A stretch of 36,914 nt of DNA from Mycolicibacterium tusciae (GCF_002086795.1 NZ_MVIM01000027.1:1-36914), one strand, 5' to 3'; numbered from the stretch's first letter, positions 1 through 7,714 are shown. The notes: generated from the letters alone by a model not told the origin. Program-made: numbers and translations.

Positions 1-77
1 TGAAAAGTTCCTGCTCGGTCGGGCCGCCCTGTCCGTCGAGGGCCGCCGCAAAGGCGTCGATCGTGGCGACAGTGTGG
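1..77 (-). pseudogene. Fragment of an unidentified protein, next to the IS30 element
   Basis: Read on the minus strand, the 77 bases before the IS30 end stay open and give a protein-like stretch (HTVATIDAFAAALDG, then GQGGPTEQELF) that runs off the window edge. Composition looks coding for a high-GC actinobacterium. The gene appears to be cut at the IS boundary. No clear continuation is visible on the other side of the element at 1469, so simple insertion without rearrangement is not demonstrated. The family is not recognised. Confidence 0.3.
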
Positions 78-1468
78 TGTCGGCTCCGGTTAAATTCTGA
101 GCAGCCTGCTCCGGGGTGGTTTCGAGGCGTCGTCGCAACACTCTAGATTCTGGAGGTTGTGTTGGCATCGTCGCGTCGGGTGAAGAAGGGGCCGGGGCGT
201 CGTCCGCTGTCGGCCAAGCGTCAAAGGTTCATGGAGTTGCGGGCCCGCGGGTGGAGCGTCCGTGCCGCGGCCCGTGAAGTCGGCGTATCGCGGTCGTCCG
301 GGACCAGCTGGGCCAGCGGTCATAAGACCTACCGAAACGGCGTCGTGGTCGGGTTCGTCCCGCCACTGGATCCGCTGGCCGTACGTCAGATCAGCGCTCG
401 CTACCTGTCCCAGGACGAACGCATTGAGATCGCTGATCTGTGCCGTGCTGGGCTGAGCATGCGCGCCATTGCCGACAAGCTCGGGCGTGCGCCCTCGACC
501 ATCTCGCGCGAGCTCGGGCGCAACGCCGCGCCGGCCGGTCGCGGATATCAACCCTTCGAGGCTCATCGGCGGGCTACCGTGCGCCGAGCACGTCATCACC
601 GACGACGGGTCGACACCAATGAACAGCTCGGTGTCCTGGTCGCTGAGCTGCTTGGTCGGCGGTGGAGCCCGCAGCAGATCAGCCGCCACCTCCGGGTGCT
701 TTTCCCTGGAGATCGGTCGATGTGGTTGTGTCATGAAAGTATCTATCAGGCTGTCTACCAACCGAATTCACGTTTCCTGCGACCTACGCGATTGGCACCG
801 CATCGGCGTTCGCCGCTGCGTACCGGCCGAGATCACCGCCGCGCCCATCAGTGCCAGCGGCGCCGCCGACCGCGATTCCAGCAGCCCATGCTCACCATCC
901 ACGACCGCCCTTTCCCACCCGTTGACCGGTCCCAAGCCGGACATTGGGAGGGCGACCTCATCATCGGTGACAACCACCTCTCAGCGATCGGCACGCTGGT
1001 CGAACGCCAGACCCGGACACTGCGCCTGGTGCATCTGCCTCGCGCGGATTCTGACTCGCTGCACACCGCTCTGGTCGACCGGATGCAGGACCTGCCGCCG
1101 GAGCTGATGCGATCGATAACCTGGGACCAGGGCACCGAGATGGCCCGCCATCTCGCGACTGCCGACAAGCTCGGGGCGCCGGTGTACTTCTGCGACTCTC
1201 GATCACCGTGGCAGCGGGGCACCAACGAGAACACGAATGGGCTGCTGCGTGACTACTTTCCCAAGGGCGTCACCCTCGCCAACTATTCGCTGGAGCACCT
1301 GTTGGCAGTCGAGGAGGAACTCAATCAACGTCCCCGGATGGTCCTCCAAGACCGTTGCCCCGCGGATCTATTCGCGGCCCTGCTAGCGTCAAGCAGTCCA
1401 TCAGTGTTGCAACGTTGACTAGAACCCACCCCGGGAGCAGGCTGCTCAGAATTCAACCGGAGCCGACA
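78..1468 (+). mobile_element. IS30-family insertion sequence, complete with inverted ends
   Basis: The element is bounded by long terminal inverted repeats. The left end starts TGTCGGCTCCGGTT at 78. The right end is its reverse complement, finishing AACCGGAGCCGACA at 1468. The match continues inward for about 40 bases with one substitution and two small indels. One transposase gene fills the interior. The flanking bases (..GTGG and TGCG..) show no convincing 2-3 bp target duplication, so the copy may have recombined after insertion. Confidence 0.88.
159..1418 (+). CDS. IS30-family transposase
   Basis: DDE transposase that moves the surrounding IS30-family element. The N-terminal third carries two helix-turn-helix regions; the second (about residues 86-118, DERIEIADLCRAGLSMRAIA then KLGRAPSTISREL) is the typical IS30 HTH. 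The C-terminal rve-type catalytic core shows the acidic triad in HWEGDLIIG, ITWDQGTEM and RGTNENTNGLLR, the standard IS30 motifs. At 419 aa it is full length. GGAGG at 152-156 precedes a GTG at 159 and a TTG at 162; the TTG has the better spacing, so the true start may be three bases later. No frameshift is seen, so the copy could be active. Confidence 0.93.
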   Translation: MLASSRRVKKGPGRRPLSAKRQRFMELRARGWSVRAAAREVGVSRSSGTSWASGHKTYRNGVVVGFVPPLDPLAVRQISARYLSQDERIEIADLCRAGLSMRAIADKLGRAPSTISRELGRNAAPAGRGYQPFEAHRRATVRRARHHRRRVDTNEQLGVLVAELLGRRWSPQQISRHLRVLFPGDRSMWLCHESIYQAVYQPNSRFLRPTRLAPHRRSPLRTGRDHRRAHQCQRRRRPRFQQPMLTIHDRPFPPVDRSQAGHWEGDLIIGDNHLSAIGTLVERQTRTLRLVHLPRADSDSLHTALVDRMQDLPPELMRSITWDQGTEMARHLATADKLGAPVYFCDSRSPWQRGTNENTNGLLRDYFPKGVTLANYSLEHLLAVEEELNQRPRMVLQDRCPADLFAALLASSSPSVLQR

Positions 1469-2180
1469 TGCGATCGAAGCTTCGCCGAAACACGCATCTG
1501 CGTCCGCCATTCGACATAGCTCATCCGATGTCGTCGCGAAACGGGTAAGCGTGCGCGAACTGGCTCCGCACGTGCGCCAGCTCAATCATGTCGTAGGACA
1601 TCGACAGGCTGCCTCGACCAGGCGACACGGAGCGACAGGCCTTGAGTTTCGTGCCCACGGCAGCCGGATGGGTTGTTAGGGAGACACGGCAAGCTCGTCG
1701 ACAGGAACCTGCTGCAGGCGCTCGCGCCTCTGTGCAGGTTCGTGATCCGTCGAAGCCTCGATGCGGCGGATAATCAGCTCGCGCAGTGGCCGATTGACCG
1801 CAACGACAGCGGGGATGGCTAACCCAAGAGGGCGCACGTCGCATCTAAACCCACACCGTGCAACAGCGTCGGGCCATAGGCACGGTGCTGATGCCTTGCA
1901 CCGGCCGGATTCCAAATGGCACGGGTGGAAGGAGCAATCCACTTGTCCGCATCAGTGGTCACTGCGATCCACTCGCGCTGGCGTACACCAACTGACGTTC
2001 TTCGTACACGTGCTCGCGATCAAGTCCGCGATGGCAGGTCCAACACCAAGGTGGCCATTTCGATTCGTGGCCGAAAAGCGGAACAACTAGGCAAGTTATC
2101 ACCATGCCGCCACCGCCGCATCGGGGACGCTTATCGCGACTGACAGCTTCGTCCCAACCCGCCTCGCTAGAAAGCATGCA
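1469..2180. other. Gene-poor stretch between the IS30 element and lipA
   Basis: About 700 bases with only short open frames on both strands. A minus-strand frame around 1680-1850 (AIPAVVAVNRPLRELIIRRI, followed by EASTDHEP) looks faintly protein-like. So does a short one abutting the IS30 end near 1475-1525. Neither has a recognisable family or a convincing start. I read the stretch as decayed sequence plus the lipA upstream region; no promoter is identified with confidence. Confidence 0.3.
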
Positions 2181-3155
2181 GTGACTTCTTCAAGTGACAA
2201 CGCCCCAGGCGTACAGTCCGTCCTCTCCCCCGAGCCGGCTCGGCGCATGCTTCGCATCGAGGCGCGTAACTCTAGCGTCCCCATTGAACGCAAACCCGAC
2301 TGGATCAGAACCAGACTGCGCACGGGCCCGAACTACCTGCAGATAACTGACCTAGTGCGACGTCAGAACCTGCATACGGTCTGCCAGGAGGCCGGGTGCC
2401 CGAACATCTACGAATGCTGGGATGCCCGCGAAGCGACCTTTCTGATTGGCGGGAGCGTCTGTAGTCGCCGCTGCGACTTCTGCCAGATAACCACCGGTAA
2501 GCCAGAGCCCTTGGACCGAGACGAACCTACGCGGATCGCGGCGAGCGTGAGGGCGATGGGATTGAAGTACGCGACCATCACCGGGGTCGCACGCGACGAC
2601 CTACCTGATGGCGGCGCCTGGCTGTACGCCGAGACGGTCCGTACGGTTCACCACCTCAACCCAAATACCGGCGTCGAGCTACTCGCGCCGGACTTTCGCG
2701 GCATACGAGATCAGTTGAACCAGGTGTTCGAAAGCTCGCCAGAAGTATTGGCTCACAACGTCGAGACGGTCCCTCGGCTCATGAAGAAGATTCGACCCGG
2801 TTTTGATTATCAGCGTTCCTTGGGTGTGCTGACGGCCGCCCGAGAGGCAGGCCTCATCACGAAGTCCAATCTGATTCTTGGTCTAGGAGAGACTCGTTCC
2901 GAAATTTCGGCCACTCTGCGCGATCTACGTGACAGTGGGTGCGAGTTGCTCACAATGACCCAGTATCTGCGACCGTCAGTACGGCATCATCCCGTAACAC
3001 GCTGGGTCAAGCCAGAAGAATTTGTCGAGCTGGCCGCAGAGGCGAAAGCTGTGGGTTTCACGGCAGTGATGAGTGGGCCCTTAGTGCGGTCCTCGTACCA
3101 AGCCGGAAGACTACACAACGAAGCGCTCGCAACCAGGAGTTCGCTTCAGCAGTAG
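2181..3155 (+). CDS. lipA: Lipoyl synthase (radical SAM), accessory copy
   Basis: Inserts two sulfur atoms into octanoyl groups on lipoyl domains (pyruvate and 2-oxoglutarate dehydrogenases, glycine cleavage H protein), acting in the cytosol. All diagnostic features are present: the auxiliary 4Fe-4S cluster motif CX4CX5C at Cys68/73/79 (in HTVCQEAGCPNIYEC), the radical-SAM CX3CX2C at Cys94/98/101 (CSRRCDFC), GVARDDLPDGGA, and the C-terminal RSSY at about 303-306. Length 324 aa is normal. The GTG start at 2181 has only a weak Shine-Dalgarno; the N-terminal alignment (RIEARN..PIERKPDWI) fits the family. It closely resembles mycobacterial LipA, but lipB, its usual neighbour, is absent. With mobile elements on both sides it is likely a horizontally carried or duplicated copy. 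Confidence 0.93.
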   Translation: MTSSSDNAPGVQSVLSPEPARRMLRIEARNSSVPIERKPDWIRTRLRTGPNYLQITDLVRRQNLHTVCQEAGCPNIYECWDAREATFLIGGSVCSRRCDFCQITTGKPEPLDRDEPTRIAASVRAMGLKYATITGVARDDLPDGGAWLYAETVRTVHHLNPNTGVELLAPDFRGIRDQLNQVFESSPEVLAHNVETVPRLMKKIRPGFDYQRSLGVLTAAREAGLITKSNLILGLGETRSEISATLRDLRDSGCELLTMTQYLRPSVRHHPVTRWVKPEEFVELAAEAKAVGFTAVMSGPLVRSSYQAGRLHNEALATRSSLQQ

Positions 3156-3256
3156 TGCGTGCTTCTACTCACACACCCGAGCACGGGTCTCAAGCGCAGC
3201 GATGCCGCCAGGTGACCACGACATTGACTACGCACTTCCCAGGGTCCGAAGTGCCG

Positions 3257-3261
3257 GTCGC
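3257..3261 (+). repeat. Target site duplication GTCGC, left copy
   Basis: GTCGC lies directly outside the TGTTG left terminus of the Tn7/Tn5053-like transposon. The same five bases lie directly outside its right ACA terminus at 6626-6630. A 5-bp duplication is the signature of Tn7, Tn5053 and Mu-type transposition. Confidence 0.8.
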
Positions 3262-3286
3262 TGTTGCCCGTCGTTGAACGTGACGA
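3262..3286 (+). repeat. Left terminal inverted repeat of the Tn7/Tn5053-like transposon
   Basis: TGTTGCCCGTC followed by TGACGA at 3281-3286. It aligns without gaps to the reverse complement of 6601-6625, with about 18 of 25 positions identical. More TGACG/CGTCA motifs follow up to about 3315, probably extra transposase-binding sites. Confidence 0.8.
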
Positions 3287-3326
3287 TGTTGACGTCATCG
3301 TCGGTGATGATGACGGATCGATGAGA

Positions 3327-3357
3327 ACGGCCCCGCTCGGTGTTTGAGCGGGGCCGT
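3327..3357. terminator. Strong hairpin, likely terminator at the 3' end of the transposon operon
   Basis: A perfect 12-bp stem (ACGGCCCCGCTC at 3327-3338, GAGCGGGGCCGT at 3346-3357) closes a 7-base loop. It lies just past the stop of the ATPase gene. No T-run follows, which is common for actinobacterial intrinsic terminators. It could act in both directions and insulate the transposon operon from lipA readthrough. Confidence 0.65.
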
Positions 3358-3423
3358 GGTGGTCTCGGTGACGGGATCGTCGCCGCGGTGATGCCGTGGT
3401 GGTCACGGTGATGGGAGTCTGGT

Positions 3424-4239
3424 TCAGTCTGAGGCTGTTTCGCTGATGGCGATGCGGGCGGCTTTCTCCCCGACGATGGAATGACCGGCGGCGAACGCCG
3501 CGGTCAAGGCGTGCAGGGCGAGGTTGTTGACCGCTCGTGGGTGGCCGCGGGAGGCGTTGTGAATCAACGTGACGGCATCGTCGGCGAACAGGACATCGGA
3601 GCGGCCGGCGATCTTGGTGTGATGGCTGATGTAGTCGGCGGTGTCAGCAGGACTCATCCCGGGCAGGGTGTAGCGCACCGCGATGCGCTGATCCAACGCG
3701 GCCAGCACCCCGAGACGCAGCCGGTGCCGCAGGGTGGGCTGGCCGACCAGCACCACCGCGAACGGTGATCCGGAGTCCATGTCGTGGTTGGTGAGGAGCC
3801 GGATCGCTTCGAGCTGATGGTTGTCGAGCAGATGGGCTTCATCGACGACCAGCACGGGGTTGCGGCCGCGTTCGGCGTGTTCAGCGGCCAGGGCGTCGGC
3901 GGCTTGCGGTGCGAGGCGGGCGGTGTGAAATACCGGGGTGTGCCCGAGCGCGGCCACGATGTGAGTGAGCATGCCGCGAACGCCGATGGTGGGGTTGGCC
4001 AGATAGATGATGACGTGCCGGGCGGGGTCCAGGGCGGTCGCCGCGGCGCGGATGGCCACGGTTTTGCCGGCGCCGACTTCACCGGTGATGACCCCGATGG
4101 CGCACTGATCCACACACCAGCCGATGCGGGCGATCGCTTCACTGTGGCCGGGGTAGCGGTGCAGCATCGACGGGGCCAGGTTGCGCCCGAACGGCATCCG
4201 ACTGAAACCCCAATGCGACTGCAGCCGTTCGATACTCAT
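3424..4239 (-). CDS. AAA+ ATPase, TniB/TnsC/ExeA-type transposition regulator
   Basis: ATPase that in TniAB- and Tn7-type systems binds target DNA and activates the DDE transposase. The 271-aa protein has a clear Walker A (GEVGAGKT, residues 53-60) and Walker B (LVVDEAHLL, about 130-138), in the ExeA/AAA_22 arrangement. A C-terminal helical region with NNLALHALTAAF resembles the winged-helix part of that family. The ATG at 4239 overlaps the transposase stop by four bases, so the two are probably translationally coupled and made in fixed ratio. It is the last gene of the transposon operon, followed by a hairpin terminator. The ORF is intact. Confidence 0.88.
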   Translation of the reverse strand: MSIERLQSHWGFSRMPFGRNLAPSMLHRYPGHSEAIARIGWCVDQCAIGVITGEVGAGKTVAIRAAATALDPARHVIIYLANPTIGVRGMLTHIVAALGHTPVFHTARLAPQAADALAAEHAERGRNPVLVVDEAHLLDNHQLEAIRLLTNHDMDSGSPFAVVLVGQPTLRHRLRLGVLAALDQRIAVRYTLPGMSPADTADYISHHTKIAGRSDVLFADDAVTLIHNASRGHPRAVNNLALHALTAAFAAGHSIVGEKAARIAISETASD

Positions 4240-5717
4240 GCCGACACCCCACCCTCATGAACAGTGCTGTCGAGGACGGTGATCGAGAGTTGATCGGGAA
4301 TCTGGCCATGGTCGCTGACGGCGTCGACAGTGCGGTCAGCGCTGGGGCCGTAGAGGGCGTGGTAGCCGATGCGTTCATCGTGGCGCAGTTGCTCATGGTG
4401 GGCGGCCGCAGTCAACGCCAGGTAGTCGATCCCCGTCGCCGCCGGTGAAGGATCAGCGGTTTCGGGTCTGGCTTTCGGATGGGTGTGGCGGGTGATGGTG
4501 TGAGCCACGGCGGCGCCGAAACTCTGGTCGCGGTAGCGGACCTCGATGTTCTCCAAATCGAAGGGACTGAACACCAGCTCCACCCGGCGCCCGGCCAGGG
4601 CGGGGTCGACCCGGTAGGTGTTGGAGTGCAGCGAGACCGTGGCGGTCTTGGTCACCACCCGAAACTCCGACCACAAGAACGCCTCGGTCAGATCCGCCGC
4701 GGTCGGTAATGCCGGGCACCCGCCGCGCCGGTCCCAGCCGGCCTCCCACCGCGCCAGCGGCGCTTGCCCGGTCTCGGAGTGGGTGCGGCGGTGGTATTCG
4801 GTCTCCACCCAGGCCATGAACAGCCGGTTGAGCTCCAACAACGCGGTGGCGTGGTCGACCCCGGCCGCAGCAAGGTCTTCGCTGCTGGTGTCGGTGACCT
4901 CGACGAGGAACTGTTCACGCACGGTGCGGAAGAACCGTTCGATCTTGCCGCGGCCCTGCGGGCGCCCCGGCGCGGAATGCACCAGCCGGATCCCGAGTTT
5001 CGCGCACGCCCGCAACAACCACGCATCCACGAACGCGGACCCGTTGTCGACATAGATCGAGGAGGGAACTCCTCGAGCGGCCAACGCCGGCTTCAGCGCC
5101 GCGGCCAGGCGCACGGCGTCTTCGGCGAACCCGAACCGGTGCCCGACGACCAGCCGACTGTGGTCGTCGAGGAAGGCGAAGAGGTAGGTTTTGCGGTCCC
5201 CGACCCGCGGGCCGTGGAGAGCATCGCCGACCCACAGTTCATTCGGGTCGGCGGCTTCGAACCGGCCAAACACCTCACCGGTCTGGCCAGCGGCCGGGCC
5301 CATCAGCTCGCGGCGGTGAAAATGGCGCAGCAAGGTCGATTCCGAGGGCGCCCACCCAGTCGCGGTGCGCAGGATCCGGGCCACCTGAGCCACAGTGCGC
5401 GACGGGTTCTCCCGTTTCAGCGAGGCAGCCAGCTCCAACACCTGCTCATCGGTGCGGGTGGCCAGCCGCCGCGGCTCAGGCACCAACGCCTCAAACCCGC
5501 CGGCGCGGTAGCGGCGGATCCAGCGGTCCAACGTGGGTCGCGCCACCTGCACCTGACTGCCGAACGGATCGATATGGCGGCGCTGCGCGATGTCGCGGAC
5601 CAGCCGGCCCCGCTGTTTGGTCGACAATCCCGCCTCCAGTGCGGGGCAGATCAACTGATAGCGGAACAACCCGATCGCCTGGGCCCGTTCCCGACGTTTG
5701 TGCTCTTCCAATGACAC
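4236..5717 (-). CDS. DDE transposase, TniA/TnsB-like (rve integrase core)
   Basis: Catalytic subunit that cuts and joins the transposon ends. Residues about 30-135 hold helix-turn-helix modules (PTLDRWIRRYRAGGFEALVP is typical). The rve core follows with Asp165 (LWVGDALHGP), Asp224 (IYVDNGSAF) and Glu260 (GRGKIERFF), a D,D-35-E arrangement. A C-terminal beta-rich domain (about 345-420, VSLHSNTYRVDPALAGRRVE) matches the Mu-transposase C-terminal type domain. At 493 aa the protein is complete. Partnering with an ATPase, plus TGT/ACA ends and a 5-bp duplication, argues for the Tn7/Tn5053/Tn552 group rather than IS481, which is the main alternative from the catalytic core alone. Confidence 0.9.
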   Translation of the reverse strand: MSLEEHKRRERAQAIGLFRYQLICPALEAGLSTKQRGRLVRDIAQRRHIDPFGSQVQVARPTLDRWIRRYRAGGFEALVPEPRRLATRTDEQVLELAASLKRENPSRTVAQVARILRTATGWAPSESTLLRHFHRRELMGPAAGQTGEVFGRFEAADPNELWVGDALHGPRVGDRKTYLFAFLDDHSRLVVGHRFGFAEDAVRLAAALKPALAARGVPSSIYVDNGSAFVDAWLLRACAKLGIRLVHSAPGRPQGRGKIERFFRTVREQFLVEVTDTSSEDLAAAGVDHATALLELNRLFMAWVETEYHRRTHSETGQAPLARWEAGWDRRGGCPALPTAADLTEAFLWSEFRVVTKTATVSLHSNTYRVDPALAGRRVELVFSPFDLENIEVRYRDQSFGAAVAHTITRHTHPKARPETADPSPAATGIDYLALTAAAHHEQLRHDERIGYHALYGPSADRTVDAVSDHGQIPDQLSITVLDSTVHEGGVSA

Positions 5718-5786
5718 CGCAGTGTCCTCCTCGCATGCTCGGCGGCCCCGCCCGAAACCGTTGCCGGACAGGTGCCTTGGCGAGGA

Positions 5787-6428
5787 TCACCGAACACGTG
5801 GGTTCCGCGTCAGGGGCAACTGGTGTTGCTCACCCCGGCGGACGGCCGGTGGCCAGACCGGCGCCAACAGCTGGCTACTGCTGACCGCCACCATCACCAG
5901 CGGTGGCGTCACCACGCCCAGCACGCCGACCGGGCCGAACCGCGTCCGGATCGCTGCGGCAGCGGTGACGATCGCAGCCACCAGGTCAACCCAACCGCAG
6001 CCGGCCCCATCCGGGATTTCCACGTCGATTCCGGTGCCGACCGCGACTTGGAGGAACCACGTCCGCAGCGGCTCCGCTCGCCCGGCCGCCCGGCGCAGCC
6101 ACCCCCGCACCGTGGCCCCTGGCGTTCCCAGCTTGTCTGCGATTCTGCGATGTCCCCAGCCACGAGCTCGCAGCGCGAGCGCATCCCAAATAATCTGGGC
6201 TGCATACCCTCTGCGCAGCAGCGTCCTCACAGATAGCAGCACGTGGGTAACCAGACACGACCGGCATCGAGCCCGTCGGGGACGCACCGGGCCGGCTACG
6301 CCGTGGATGCGGCGGACTCGGGCGAATCCCCAGCCGCCCAGCACCCCGTCGGGGCAGACCGGGCACACGATCTGTCCGGCCGCCAGCCGGGACTCGACGT
6401 GAACGAGATCAGCCTCTACCGTCACCAT
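5787..6428 (-). CDS. DUF6431-type zinc-ribbon/HTH protein of the transposon
   Basis: First gene of the transposon operon, function unknown. The 213-aa protein opens with a four-cysteine zinc-ribbon-like pair (CPVC at 22-25 and CRSC at 55-58). A recognisable helix-turn-helix follows (about 89-114, RGWGHRRIADKLGTPGATVR). The C-terminal half is hydrophobic, with Ala/Val-rich segments (DLVAAIVTAAAAIRTRF and VLGVVTPPLVMVAVSSSQLL) that could be membrane-like or buried helices. I recognise it as the DUF6431 type found with DDE and ExeA genes in actinobacteria. By position it could be a target selector (TnsD/TniQ-like role) or an operon regulator; that is inference. Confidence 0.7.
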   Translation of the reverse strand: MVTVEADLVHVESRLAAGQIVCPVCPDGVLGGWGFARVRRIHGVAGPVRPRRARCRSCLVTHVLLSVRTLLRRGYAAQIIWDALALRARGWGHRRIADKLGTPGATVRGWLRRAAGRAEPLRTWFLQVAVGTGIDVEIPDGAGCGWVDLVAAIVTAAAAIRTRFGPVGVLGVVTPPLVMVAVSSSQLLAPVWPPAVRRGEQHQLPLTRNPRVR

Positions 6429-6448
6429 GAGTGCCTCCGTGCACTACA

Positions 6449-6494
6449 GCGCGGCACCCTGCGAGCCCGCCAAGACTTCAGCGGGGTGCCGCGC
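6449..6494. promoter_or_regulatory. Inverted repeat upstream of the transposon operon
   Basis: Perfect 11-bp arms, GCGCGGCACCC (6449-6459) and GGGTGCCGCGC (6484-6494), separated by 24 bases. They sit in the leader/promoter region of the minus-strand operon, about 20 bases before the first start codon. It could be an operator for the HTH protein or an attenuator-like RNA hairpin in the operon leader. No homology evidence chooses between these. Confidence 0.45.
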
Positions 6495-6600
6495 GACCCA
6501 TCAGTACGTCCTCACCCTGACGGTGCACACCAACACCAGCAACTCCGCAATAATCCGGGCCTCATATCGGCAACCTCAATGACGATCGACTACCTCGTGG

Positions 6601-6625
6601 TCGTCATTCTGAGAGACGGTCAACA
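6601..6625 (-). repeat. Right terminal inverted repeat of the Tn7/Tn5053-like transposon
   Basis: Ends ...GACGGTCAACA at 6625, the inverted counterpart of the left TGTTGCCCGTC end. An additional AATGACGA/TCGTCATT inverted pair (6578-6585 and 6601-6608) lies just inside. It is likely a second transposase-binding site. Confidence 0.8.
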
Positions 6626-6630
6626 GTCGC
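6626..6630 (+). repeat. Target site duplication GTCGC, right copy
   Basis: Same five bases as 3257-3261, immediately outside the ACA terminus. Confidence 0.8.
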
Positions 6631-6682
6631 TCGCGCAAGCTAGAGCTATCAGCAACCACATACTGCATACGAAAGGCTAGTC

Positions 6683-6955
6683 ATGAAGGAAATTCTCGTT
6701 GTCGGCGGCGGGTTTGCTGGGGTCTGGAGTGCCGCGGGCGCGGTCCGCAGGGCCCGCGCGGCCGGCGATGACGGCGACGAACTGCACGTGACGCTTGTCA
6801 GTGATCGAGATGATCTAGTGGTTCGACCCCGTCTTTACGAGGCCAATCCCGAGAGTATGCGCGTCCCATTGAACGGCATCCTTGACCCCATCGGGGTCAG
6901 TCGGGTCACGGCACGGGTGGTCAGTATCGATGTGGCAGAACATACAGTGCAAACA
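6683..6955 (+). pseudogene. 5' fragment of an NAD(P)H dehydrogenase-like FAD oxidoreductase
   Basis: The first ~90 codons encode a flavin-binding Rossmann start (ILVVGGGFAGVWSAAGAVRR) followed by VTLVSDRDDLVVRPRLYEAN, typical of type II NADH dehydrogenase-like (NDH-2) proteins. These usually run to about 400 aa; here similarity stops near 6955 and the frame ends at 7000. ATG at 6683 is preceded by AAAGG at a suitable distance. The NAD-binding and C-terminal parts are missing, so it is probably inactive. The gene at 9390-10586 is a full-length relative, not its missing half. Confidence 0.75.
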
Positions 6956-6956
6956 C

Positions 6957-7138
6957 TGAGCAGTCTGCGCATCGAAATACCGGCCAAGCCGCTCAGCTGA
7001 CTCAACCACACCCCGCACATGCGCCAACCGCCGAGGCTGCCCAGCCAACCGCGCCTCGGCCTCCCGCCGCGCACGCTGCGCCAACACCCCGCTCACACCA
7101 GCCAGCCTACGAGCCCCATCGCCACGGTGCAGACCCAT
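6957..7138 (-). pseudogene. Possible coding fragment of unknown family
   Basis: Minus-strand frame giving a helical, Arg/Ala/Glu-rich peptide (LAQRARREAEARLAGQPRRL, then AHVRGVVESAERLGRYFDAQ) with strong GC3 bias. The downstream part of the frame runs antisense through the truncated oxidoreductase, so only this segment looks genuine. It probably belongs to whatever DNA was joined at about 6956. Family not recognised. Confidence 0.3.
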
Positions 7139-7446
7139 AGCTGATGCTCAGCGCAGCCGTGACCGCACAGCCCGCAGGAATCCGGCGGCTACCTGCGGGC
7201 TTCGCTACGCTCCCTCTGCTCCCGTCCGCGCCGGTCGCTACACTTCGCCCTCCGTCCGCCGCCACTACCGGCCGGCCACGACAATCAGGGCCCACATCTC
7301 AGCGGCCTCAGCGCCCCGCCATCACGACAAGTCGAAGCCGGTACCGCTACCGGGTCGCATCGCGCCGCCACGGACAGCACGCGCGTCAACGCCCTCGACC
7401 GCCTCTGACCTGCGATGTGAGAACTTTCTCTACTGCTATTAAAGAA
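7139..7446. other. Non-coding junction DNA with one strong hairpin
   Basis: No supported gene. The main structure is a perfect 9-bp stem, GCCCGCAGG (7170-7178) with CCTGCGGGC (7192-7200) and a 13-base loop. It is terminator-like, or the mark of an old element end. The stretch leads into the IS110 left end, whose exact start is not visible. Confidence 0.4.
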
Positions 7447-7600
7447 CTACCGGCGTTTCTGCAGCCTCGCGCAACAGCTGCGTCGGTAGGGTCCGCGTCC
7501 GAACCAGCACGGTCTGACTCATTTCTTTACCGGCCACCCGTTGGGTGTGCCTGCAATTGTCAGATCCGTCGACCGTGCTTGGTTCGGCGCGGAACCGCCA
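7447..7600 (+). ncRNA. Candidate bridge RNA in the IS110 left end
   Basis: Two consecutive hairpins fold from this strand. The first pairs CTACCG (7447-7452) with CGGTAG (7484-7489), with GCAG/CTGC pairing inside. The second is a 16-bp stem, CCGAACCAGCACGGTC (7499-7514) with 7571-7587 (one bulged T). It encloses an internal TCTGAC/GTCAGA pairing (7513-7518, 7559-7564) and a CACCC-gtt-GGGTG tip. Stem-loops with internal loops upstream of an IS110-group transposase are the arrangement known for bridge RNAs, where the loops pair with target and donor DNA. Which loop does which cannot be assigned from this copy alone. Confidence 0.6.
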
Positions 7601-7714
7601 GCACGGAGTGACCTGATAGGAGCGCGACCAAGCATCCCGTAGCAGTATCGTCCCCGTACCGGCGGCTCTGCCCTTCACCCATCCAGAAAAACTCCGGTCA
7701 TAGGAAGGGCCACA

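Larger units (their letters stand above)
3262..6625 (-). mobile_element. Compact Tn7/Tn5053-like transposon (DUF6431 - DDE transposase - AAA ATPase)
   Basis: A 3364-bp element delimited directly from sequence. The left end is TGTTGCCCGTC... at 3262 and the right end is ...GACGGTCAACA at 6625. The terminal 25 bases are an imperfect inverted repeat (3262-3286 against 6601-6625) with conserved outer TGTTGnCCGTC and inner TGACGA blocks. Both ends carry further TGACGA/TCGTCA copies, as expected for multiple transposase-binding sites. A GTCGC duplication flanks it. The three genes form one minus-strand operon: zinc-ribbon/HTH protein, TniA/TnsB-like DDE transposase, TniB/TnsC-like ATPase. It sits between lipA and a truncated oxidoreductase gene. 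No cargo gene is present. Confidence 0.85.

Noticed and set aside
4764..5714. 316-codon plus-strand open frame opposite the DDE transposase
   Set aside because: Antisense shadow of the transposase, which carries a complete D,D-35-E core; the frame is His/Gln/Arg-rich and featureless.
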